Assembly (NCBI GenBank): GCA_012965065.1
Contig: DTSX01000088.1
Location: 1-26,755 of the forward strand
Length of the DNA stretch: 26,755 nt
From: Gammaproteobacteria bacterium
GTDB taxonomy: Bacteria; Pseudomonadota; Gammaproteobacteria; Steroidobacterales; UBA11654
Reading direction: 5' to 3'
The stretch's first letter is position 1, and every line of letters begins with the position of its first letter. Under the pieces are notes generated by a model. The model did no database searches, was not told the DNA's origin, and worked only from the letters and a program-made list of their open reading frames with translations. Positions 8,118 through 15,202 of the stretch are shown piece after piece. The position numbers and the translations under genes are program-made.

Positions 8118-9131
8118 TTAATTTAACATCAATCGGAACTGTTTTTTTCCTTCTAAAATCAGATCAAGAACTTCTGTAGCCTGCCCACCGATTGCAAGAG
8201 CCAGGCGTTCTGCTTGCCCTTGTGTTGCCTGTTTCCAAAGCTCACGATCCGATTCCGATAGTGCATGAACCACAATCCCCAGCGATGCGGCGTTTGCCAG
8301 ATCTCTCGCCACTTCAGCCCGCAGTGATTGCCTCAAAATTTTTGCTTCGGGCCATGCATTTGTGATGATCTGTTGCTGTCTGGGGGTCAGTTGATCCCAC
8401 CAAATTTTTCTCGCGACCATAATTGACATCCCCAGTGAATGTTGGGTTAGGGTGTAATGCGGTGCTTCTTGATCAATGCCTCTTTTCGCGTATAAAGCAA
8501 CTGAATTGTCCCCTGCTTCAATCAAGCCCGTTTGCAAGGACTGCACAATTTCAGCATACCCCATGGGAATCAAATCTGCTCCGATGGCTTCAGCAAAATA
8601 ACGTGAACTCAAACTTGCTGAAACTCTGTATCTCTTACCTTTGGCATGTTCTGGAAGTAAGATGGGTTCCTTGCCATAGACATTATGAAAACCTATTTCG
8701 CTCCAAGATATAAATTGCAACCCTTTTGCAGCAAGGAGCTCAGTAAATATCTGAGTAAGATAATTGTCATAAACGAAATCAGCCTCTTCTTCATTGTCAA
8801 AAAGATAGGGAGCATAAAGCAACGCTGTCTCTGGAATCAAGGTTGAAGTTATAATTGCTGACAAGTTGGCAAAATGAACCCGGTTTCTCCTAAGTCCAGA
8901 CACCAAATTTTCTTCGGAGCCCAGTTGACCATGCACCAACATTTTCAACTTGAGGGTACCTTGTGATTGTGCATCAACCGCTGTTTTAAAGTTGAGAAAA
9001 TGTGCTTCTCCAACTGTATTTGGTATTGCTGTTCCAGCCACTGTCATCTCAATGACATCTGATTCAGTGGATGAATCACAGCTTAGAACAAGCAGCACCA
9101 AACAAACTATTGTGTATAAACGGAATTGCAT
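8118..9131 (-). CDS. TRAP-type (DctP family) solute-binding lipoprotein
   Basis: A 337-residue extracytoplasmic binding protein. The signal peptide ends in LVLSC, making Cys18 the lipid site; Asp at +2 is the inner-membrane retention signal in E. coli. The DctP fold is recognised from GQLGSEENLVSGLRRNRVHF, YLFDNEEEADFVYDNYL, GKRYRVSAS (with the conserved carboxylate-binding Arg region) and the interdomain segment PMGYAEIVQSLQTGLIEAGDN. No DctQ or DctM membrane genes lie in the window; the next gene is instead an MFS carrier 18 bases downstream. The ligand is probably an organic acid if it behaves like family members. Pairing with MFS is an inference from gene order. Confidence 0.88.
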   Translation of the reverse strand: MQFRLYTIVCLVLLVLSCDSSTESDVIEMTVAGTAIPNTVGEAHFLNFKTAVDAQSQGTLKLKMLVHGQLGSEENLVSGLRRNRVHFANLSAIITSTLIPETALLYAPYLFDNEEEADFVYDNYLTQIFTELLAAKGLQFISWSEIGFHNVYGKEPILLPEHAKGKRYRVSASLSSRYFAEAIGADLIPMGYAEIVQSLQTGLIEAGDNSVALYAKRGIDQEAPHYTLTQHSLGMSIMVARKIWWDQLTPRQQQIITNAWPEAKILRQSLRAEVARDLANAASLGIVVHALSESDRELWKQATQGQAERLALAIGGQATEVLDLILEGKKQFRLMLN

Positions 9132-9248
9132 GCGTGTGTAATATAGATGAACTGGGGCTATTGTCTCATCAGAGATTTTTTGTGTCTATCTTCGAATCAG
9201 TTAATATACGAAAATTGAAAGTGAAAAATTTAATAACTAAATCAAGCA

Positions 9249-10211
9249 ATGCCTTTTCTTATCAAGAATGAAAAAAAAATAAAGTCTTCTGAGATCACCC
9301 CAGAGAAAACCTATCTTAATCGGAGAACCTTGATCAAATCACTTGGGATACTCTCAGCATACACCCCCGTGTCATCTGTTCTGGCCGAAAACGATAAAAT
9401 CAATCAAGCAAGTCTGACGTTTGAAAAGAACTCCAAATTCTCGACAACAGAAACAGTCAATAGTTTCGAGGAAATTACCACCTATAATAATTTTTACGAA
9501 TTCGGTGTGGGCAAATCAGATCCTTATCGTTACAGCCGTAACTTCAAGCCAAAACCCTGGACGGTCTCGGTAACTGGGGAGGCTGAGAATACCGGAACAT
9601 TTGCCTACGAAGATATTGTTGCGTCGAATCAACTTGAAGAGCGGATCTATCGGCTGCGTTGTGTTGAAGCCTGGTCAATGGTCGTGCCATGGGTTGGTAT
9701 TTCACTGATGGACTTCATCAAAAAATTGAAACCCAATTCCAAAGCCAAATACGTCGTCTTTGAGTCCGTATTCAGACCCAACGAAATGCCCGGTCAAAAA
9801 CGACGAATCCTAGATTGGCCTTATGTTGAAGGGTTAACCATAGATGAGGCAATGCACCCTTTGGCATTTCTTGCTGTGGGGTTGTATGGGCGTGAATTGA
9901 CCAACCAAAACGGTGCACCTTTGCGTCTGGTGGTGCCTTGGAAATATGGATTTAAAAGCATTAAATCCATTGTCAATATTTCGTTTGAAGAGCAACAACC
10001 GAAGACCACTTGGAATTTAGCAGCCCCAAATGAATATGGATTCTTTGCAAATGTAAACCCAGAAGTGAATCACCCAAGATGGAGCCAAGCTCGAGAACGA
10101 CGTATCGGGTCCGGGTTGTTTGGCGCAAAACAACCCACCCTCATGTTCAATGGCTATGCAGACGAAGTGTCTGGTTTGTACCGAAACCTAGATTTAAGAA
10201 AGAATTTTTAG
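9249..10211 (+). CDS. msrP: Protein-methionine-sulfoxide reductase catalytic subunit MsrP
   Basis: Periplasmic molybdopterin enzyme that repairs oxidised methionines in envelope proteins. It has 320 residues with a Tat signal: Arg25-Arg26 in NRRTLIKSLG, followed by a hydrophobic stretch to about 46. The sulfite-oxidase-type fold is clear: NNFYEFG, PWTVSVTGE, the molybdenum-ligand Cys138 in RLRCVEAWSMVVPW, then LPLRLVVPWKYGFKSIKSI-like wording (APLRLVVPWKYGFKSIKSI). The ATG at 9249 gives 24 residues before the twin arginines, and the Shine-Dalgarno is weak. It is followed after 47 bases by msrQ. It diverges from the TRAP-type lipoprotein gene across 117 bases in which I see no clear promoter. 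Confidence 0.96.
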   Translation: MPFLIKNEKKIKSSEITPEKTYLNRRTLIKSLGILSAYTPVSSVLAENDKINQASLTFEKNSKFSTTETVNSFEEITTYNNFYEFGVGKSDPYRYSRNFKPKPWTVSVTGEAENTGTFAYEDIVASNQLEERIYRLRCVEAWSMVVPWVGISLMDFIKKLKPNSKAKYVVFESVFRPNEMPGQKRRILDWPYVEGLTIDEAMHPLAFLAVGLYGRELTNQNGAPLRLVVPWKYGFKSIKSIVNISFEEQQPKTTWNLAAPNEYGFFANVNPEVNHPRWSQARERRIGSGLFGAKQPTLMFNGYADEVSGLYRNLDLRKNF

Positions 10212-10258
10212 ACACTTCCCATCAACCCATCCAACTTAGTAGATTGCCCAGCGATTAG

Positions 10259-10837
10259 ATGAAACACACAGTTCGATTGATAATTTTTATTAGCCTTATC
10301 CCTTTTTTTGATCTCAGCTTGAAAGCGTTTGGTATTTACGCGGGTCTTGGTGCCAATCCGGTTGAGACAATCATTCACACAACCGGTGTATGGGGCTTGA
10401 GGGTTTTAATCGTTGTCCTGCTGTTAGCACCACTTGGTTATTTTTCAGGCCTTGAACTTTTTCGACAATTTCCTAAACCACTTGGTCTGGTGGCATTCTT
10501 TTACTCCCTCATGCATTTTTTAAGCTACGCAATAATTGACCAAAGTGGTGACATTAAAATTATCATCGTAGATATTATCGAAACCCCTTATCTGATTGTT
10601 GGTTGGGGCGGGTTTTTGTGTTTGTTTTTTGTGGGTATAGCTTCACACAAACGATTACAAACGTGGTTCAACAAAAATAGATCTACAATCAGTGGCATTG
10701 TTTACACTTCTGCTGTCTTAGCAGTTTGGCATTATTTTTGGCAGGCAAAGACGGTCGAAATAGAAGCTGTGATATATATTTTTACTATTTGCGTTTTGAT
10801 TGTTTGGAGATTAAAAGTCTCCATGGTAAAAAATTAA
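10259..10837 (+). CDS. msrQ: Haem-containing membrane subunit MsrQ, one conserved His replaced
   Basis: Inner-membrane b-type cytochrome that passes quinone or flavin electrons to MsrP. It has 192 residues and about six hydrophobic helices, slightly short for the family. Recognisable parts are IIHTTGVWGLRVL (His40), LGLVAFFYSLMHFLSY (His86) and VLAVWHYFW (His158). The family normally has LHxxVY thirteen residues before the last histidine; here the same position reads ISGIVY, so Ser145 replaces the haem-ligand histidine (position 151 in E. coli MsrQ as I recall it). The frame is intact and the helices look normal, so this is not a decayed gene. It is the second gene of the msrPQ operon and converges on dacB with 20 bases between. 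Confidence 0.93.
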   Translation: MKHTVRLIIFISLIPFFDLSLKAFGIYAGLGANPVETIIHTTGVWGLRVLIVVLLLAPLGYFSGLELFRQFPKPLGLVAFFYSLMHFLSYAIIDQSGDIKIIIVDIIETPYLIVGWGGFLCLFFVGIASHKRLQTWFNKNRSTISGIVYTSAVLAVWHYFWQAKTVEIEAVIYIFTICVLIVWRLKVSMVKN

Positions 10838-10857
10838 AAGCGTTCAATCCTTACTGA

Positions 10858-12327
10858 CTACCATTTGTGGTCTTGCACAACCCAGGTTAAAAAAGCATCT
10901 TGAAACGGTTTCGTTTTATAAGTAAATTCTGAAAAATCGTTGTGCATAAAAACCACGATGTATTCCTTACCTGAGAGCCCTTGAACATATCCAGCAAGGC
11001 CTTGGACACCGTCTATGGTGCCTGTTTTTAAGTGCATTCTTTCTTTGAGAGGGAATTTTTTAAAGCGTTTCTTAATTGTTCCATCAATACCTGATATGGG
11101 CAGAGAGGAGACAAACTCAGCACGCAATGGGTGCTGATAAATTTTCATGAGTAATTGAGACAAGGTTTCAGCACGAACAAGGTTTTGTCGAGATAATCCA
11201 GAGCCGTTGTCTATAAACTGGTCTTCAAAATCGATTCCATATTTGTCCAACGTCGAACGTACAACCATGCGTGATTGTTCTAAAGTAGCAACCTTATTTT
11301 GCTGATGATTGCCAAGTGTCAAGAATATTTGACGGCTCATGAAATTATTACTCTCCTTGTTGGTGCGTCGAATAATCTCTGTCAACGGTGGTGACTTATA
11401 AACCAGCAATGGTTTTTCGAGATTTTTCTTCTTTTCCTGTTCTGCAATATAACCGTGGAATTCTCCTCCTGACAGATGCCAAAAATCAGAAAAAATGCTG
11501 TGGAAGTAATGATTGGTATTTGTTAGTGAAAGCTCGTGCTCAATTTTGGGGCAATCCTCTGGAAAATAGCCCTCAACTGAAATTGTCACCACCTTATTAC
11601 TTTGGGTTTCATTAAACGCGACTGAATCCATAAAATTTGGGCAATGCCCTTTTCCCAATTTCATTTGGTTATCAAAGATCACGCTAGTAGGCAGGGTATT
11701 GAAAGAAATATCCACTGACCCTGTTGCACTATTTGGTACCAGGGTAAAATCAACCATATTAAAATTTGCTAACAGTGCTGAGGGCATTAAATTATAAGGG
11801 CGTAATGGGTCATTATCGAAATCACCAGAATTGGATTGATTGGCCTCAAAATAAGATTGATCCACATATAATCCATCCTCAATACTTTCAAGACCCAAGT
11901 TTTGGAGCTCATTAACGATAAACCAGAGGTTTTCTTTTGTCAGATATGGGTCTCCAGACCCCTTGAACAACAGATAACGGGTCGAGCCATCAAGTATTGA
12001 ATCTGAAGCGAATATTTCGGTGTGCCATTGATAACCAGGGCCAAGGTAATCCAAAGCTATAAAAGTGGTAAATAATTTTGCTAAAGATGCTGGTTGTCTG
12101 AGTGTTCTTGTGTTTACAGCAACAATGGGCTCGTTTGCATTCACTTCTTGCACAACAAGACTGAGAGTGTTTATTGGGATTCCTTGTTCCGCCAGAATAC
12201 TTGCCAAACTCTGCGGCAATTCCTTGGCGCTGGGAGCAGCCGATACTCCACTGCTCAAAAAAATGCAAGTCAGCGTAATCAGAATTGACTTATGGGAACT
12301 TTCTCTGGCAATTCGGACGGTTGTCAC
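10858..12327 (-). CDS. dacB: D-alanyl-D-alanine carboxypeptidase/endopeptidase (PBP4, DacB)
   Basis: Periplasmic class C penicillin-binding protein that trims or cleaves peptidoglycan cross-links. It is 489 residues from the chosen start. All three active-site motifs are present: SLAK (81-84), SNN (326-328) and KTG (434-436). Cys229 and Cys259 may pair. The open frame extends upstream to 12468, but that part is a shadow of the korB 3' end. GTG at 12327 gives a standard signal peptide (about 1-30, ending GVSA before APSAK) and a normal family length. The Shine-Dalgarno is weak. The start lies 13 bases after the korB stop, so it probably shares the oxidoreductase transcript, though their functions have no obvious link. 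Confidence 0.93.
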   Translation of the reverse strand: MTTVRIARESSHKSILITLTCIFLSSGVSAAPSAKELPQSLASILAEQGIPINTLSLVVQEVNANEPIVAVNTRTLRQPASLAKLFTTFIALDYLGPGYQWHTEIFASDSILDGSTRYLLFKGSGDPYLTKENLWFIVNELQNLGLESIEDGLYVDQSYFEANQSNSGDFDNDPLRPYNLMPSALLANFNMVDFTLVPNSATGSVDISFNTLPTSVIFDNQMKLGKGHCPNFMDSVAFNETQSNKVVTISVEGYFPEDCPKIEHELSLTNTNHYFHSIFSDFWHLSGGEFHGYIAEQEKKKNLEKPLLVYKSPPLTEIIRRTNKESNNFMSRQIFLTLGNHQQNKVATLEQSRMVVRSTLDKYGIDFEDQFIDNGSGLSRQNLVRAETLSQLLMKIYQHPLRAEFVSSLPISGIDGTIKKRFKKFPLKERMHLKTGTIDGVQGLAGYVQGLSGKEYIVVFMHNDFSEFTYKTKPFQDAFLTWVVQDHKW

Positions 12328-12340
12328 TAAAACCGGATCG

Positions 12341-13396
12341 TTACTTGTAGCGTTGTTGGAGTTTCGCCAATTTTTCAGAACCGGGGCACAAGTTTTGATA
12401 AGAAAGTTCATTGAGCGGAGTTTCAATTGTATTTTCATTTTCAATAAAATCTGCCTGGCTCTCATCAATATAAAGCAAACCAGTTAGGATCTCACCCCTA
12501 TCGTCTGACTCACGAACACTTCTGATGGCATCGCTCCGATTCACTGGGCTGTAGTTTTTATGAGCTTTACTCAGTATGACCTTGCCCCCATTGTGGAGAT
12601 CAACTTCTAGCGTTGAGCCTTCTGGGTAATCGACCTTGATTTCGCTGAGCGGGTGAATGTAATCGGTATAGACAGCCTCATTTATATGTTCCCTTGTGTG
12701 GATGTAACTCTTGGTGGAACCTTCATGATCATTGAATGTAACACAGGGAGATATAACGTCGATCAGGGCAAAACCTCTATGCATTAAACCGCTTTTAAGC
12801 AAGGGCACCAATTGCTCTCGATCGCCAGAAAAACTTCGGGCTACAAAAGTAGCTCCCAAGGAGATTGCCATTTGGCATGGATCGATTGGCGTTTGTAAAT
12901 TTGGTGCTCCTTTTTTCGCAGTGGATCCAATATCAGCTGAGGCTGAAAACTGCCCTTTAGTCAGGCCATAAACACCATTATTCTCGATGATATAAAGCAT
13001 GTTTAAATTACGCCGGATGGCATGTGCAAACTGCCCTATACCAATTGAAAGTGTATCACCATCTCCAGAAACACCAATGTAGTACATCTGGCTGTTTGCA
13101 GATTGCGCCCCTGTAGCAACGGATGGCATTCTGCCATGAACTGCGTTAAAACCGTGCGATTGGTTGGCGAAATATGCTGGGGTTTTGGAAGAGCAACCAA
13201 TACCACTTAATTTAATCATCCTGTGTGGAGGGATGTTTAGATCAAAAACGGTCTCAATGATTGCGCCTGTAATTGCGTCATGCCCACAACCCGCGCACAG
13301 GGTTGACATTGAGCCTTCGTAATCGGTATAAGTCATGCCAAGTTCATTGCGCTTAGCATTGTCTCGCAAAATTTTTGGTTTTTTGATGTAACTCAT
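12341..13396 (-). CDS. korB: 2-oxoacid:acceptor oxidoreductase beta subunit (KorB-like)
   Basis: Thiamine-diphosphate-binding subunit of a 2-oxoacid oxidoreductase, 351 residues. The ThDP/Mg motif is GDGDTLSIGIGQFAHAIRRN ending in IENN (111-140). Four cysteines fit the single [4Fe-4S] cluster of the two-subunit enzymes: Cys34 and Cys37 (CAGCGH), Cys68 (GIGCSSK) and Cys218 (SPCVTF). The C-terminal ILTGLLYID segment is also typical. The reaction is likely 2-oxoacid + CoA to acyl-CoA + CO2 or its reverse; 2-oxoglutarate is the favoured substrate by resemblance, but pyruvate or another oxoacid is not excluded. ATG overlaps the alpha-subunit stop by four bases (ATGA). It is the third gene of the operon, with dacB behind it. 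Confidence 0.92.
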   Translation of the reverse strand: MSYIKKPKILRDNAKRNELGMTYTDYEGSMSTLCAGCGHDAITGAIIETVFDLNIPPHRMIKLSGIGCSSKTPAYFANQSHGFNAVHGRMPSVATGAQSANSQMYYIGVSGDGDTLSIGIGQFAHAIRRNLNMLYIIENNGVYGLTKGQFSASADIGSTAKKGAPNLQTPIDPCQMAISLGATFVARSFSGDREQLVPLLKSGLMHRGFALIDVISPCVTFNDHEGSTKSYIHTREHINEAVYTDYIHPLSEIKVDYPEGSTLEVDLHNGGKVILSKAHKNYSPVNRSDAIRSVRESDDRGEILTGLLYIDESQADFIENENTIETPLNELSYQNLCPGSEKLAKLQQRYK

Positions 13397-15201
13397 GCTG
13401 CCTCGTCTTCCTTCAACCGGTTTAATATTTCCTGAACAAGATTTCTAGAACAGATGGGAATCCCATCGTACATTCTGATTGAATCTAACTTTTCCAGGTG
13501 AATGCCTGTTTCCATGGCAACGAGTTTACACAATTGACCATCACGATTCTGCTCGACGACAAAAATTTTTTCATGCGCTTTTAAAAATTCCTCCACTTCC
13601 TTGGAAAATGGAAATGCAGTAATCCTTAAATAATTGAAAGCCAAGCCTTTTTTGGTCAACGTATCTCTTGCTTCTCGAATTGCGTCATCACAGCTGCCTA
13701 TACAGAGAATTGCGTAATCGTTGGAATCTGAAAAATCAATGATGGGCTTTGGGACTAAATTCTTTGCTGTTTCCCATTTCACCAAAAGCCGGTCAACTAG
13801 TTCTTGGTATTCCTGGGCATCTTCTGTGTAAAGACCCAGCTTGTTGTGACCCGAGCCTCTGGTAAAGTAGGAGCCCTTTGGATGAACGCCAGGTATTGTT
13901 CGGTAAGGGATGCCGTCGCCATCTTTATCAAGGTAGCGGTGGAAATTTTCCATCCCTTCCAGTTCTTCGACGCCTAATATCTTGCCATTATTGGGGTTGT
14001 AATTTTTATCCCATTTAAGGTCTTTGATCATCCAATCATTCATGCCAATATCAAGATCTGAAAGAACAATCACTGGTGTTTGCAACTGATCTGCCAAATC
14101 AAAAGCCTTGACTGAAAAGTGAAATGCCTCTTCTGGATTCGAAGGATACAGACATACATGGCGCGTATCCCCATGGGAAGCATATGCACAAGCTAGAATA
14201 TCTCCCTGCTGGGTTCTGGTAGGCATACCCGTTGATGGTCCAGTTCTTTGAACGTCAAAAACCACGGTTGGTATTTCAGCATAGTAGCCAAATCCTAAAA
14301 ATTCACTCATCAATGAAATTCCCGGTCCACTGGTAGGGGTAAAAGACCTGGATCCATTCCAGCCAGCACCCAAGGCGATGCCAATGGCTGCCAATTCATC
14401 CTCGGCCTGGATAATGGCATATTTATTTTTTCCAGTTGCTTCATCCTTGCGAAAAAAATCGCAGTAACTCGTAAACGAATCCATGAGGGATGTGGAAGGT
14501 GTAATGGGATACCAAGAACCAACTGTCGCACCCGCGTAGAGACAGCCTAAAGCAGCGGTAGCGTTGCCATCAATCATGATATAACCGTCTGTTTTGTTTT
14601 CACGCTTTGTGGTAAACGGGAGGGGGCAGATAAAGTTAGCTTTTGCATAATCATAGCCCAGCTGAAGTGCTGATTTATTTGCCTCAATGAGATTGGTTTT
14701 GGATCCAAAAATATCCAAAAGCAACTGTTCAATGACGGCAACTTCCATGTTCAACAAAGCAGCTAAGCTGCCTACATAGGCAGTGTTTTTCATTAACGTA
14801 CGAGCCCTTGCATTGTCAAAATTCTCGTTACACATTTTCGCTAAGGGAACCCCTAAAACTGTGATGTCCTCTCTGGCCATCAGTATGTTTCTGGGCCACG
14901 TAGAATCATAGAGCAGGTAACCGCCTGGATCGACCTCTCCAAGATCCTTTGCATAAGTCTCTGCATTCATTGCCACCATGATGTCGACACCACCTGAGGG
15001 CGCCAGGTAACCATGTTCACTGGCTCTGACTTCGTACCAAGTTGGGAGGCCCTGTATGTTTGAAGGGAAATAATTTTTACCCACAACGGGTATCCCCATC
15101 CGAAAAATACTTTTCATGAATAGCCCATTTGCACTGGATGAGCCGGTACCATTCACATTAGCAAACTTGACTGTGAAGTTATTGTGACTTGCTGTACTCA
15201 C
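13393..15201 (-). CDS. korA: 2-oxoacid:acceptor oxidoreductase fused gamma-alpha subunit (KorA-like)
   Basis: Partner of the beta subunit, 602 residues from the chosen start. Residues of about 8-195 are the gamma domain (FANVNGTGSSSANGLFMKSI, then PSNIQGLPTWYEVR). Residues of about 205-602 are the alpha domain, with the pyrimidine-binding YPITPST (231-237), QAEDELAAIGIALGAGWNG and the loop TSGPGISLMSE. GTG at 15201 directly follows the upstream stop (TGA-A-GTG) and gives a clean gamma-domain start. In-frame ATGs at 15228 and 15255 would add residues that are only a shifted reading of the upstream gene's tail. It is the second gene of a tightly coupled three-gene operon. Catalysis occurs in the cytoplasm. 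Confidence 0.92.
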   Translation of the reverse strand: MSTASHNNFTVKFANVNGTGSSSANGLFMKSIFRMGIPVVGKNYFPSNIQGLPTWYEVRASEHGYLAPSGGVDIMVAMNAETYAKDLGEVDPGGYLLYDSTWPRNILMAREDITVLGVPLAKMCNENFDNARARTLMKNTAYVGSLAALLNMEVAVIEQLLLDIFGSKTNLIEANKSALQLGYDYAKANFICPLPFTTKRENKTDGYIMIDGNATAALGCLYAGATVGSWYPITPSTSLMDSFTSYCDFFRKDEATGKNKYAIIQAEDELAAIGIALGAGWNGSRSFTPTSGPGISLMSEFLGFGYYAEIPTVVFDVQRTGPSTGMPTRTQQGDILACAYASHGDTRHVCLYPSNPEEAFHFSVKAFDLADQLQTPVIVLSDLDIGMNDWMIKDLKWDKNYNPNNGKILGVEELEGMENFHRYLDKDGDGIPYRTIPGVHPKGSYFTRGSGHNKLGLYTEDAQEYQELVDRLLVKWETAKNLVPKPIIDFSDSNDYAILCIGSCDDAIREARDTLTKKGLAFNYLRITAFPFSKEVEEFLKAHEKIFVVEQNRDGQLCKLVAMETGIHLEKLDSIRMYDGIPICSRNLVQEILNRLKEDEAA

Positions 15202-15202
15202 T

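Noticed and set aside
12328..12468. Upstream extension of the dacB frame to an ATG at 12468
   Set aside because: It lies inside the korB coding region, would put about 47 extra residues before the signal peptide, and gives an abnormal family length; GTG at 12327 fits better.
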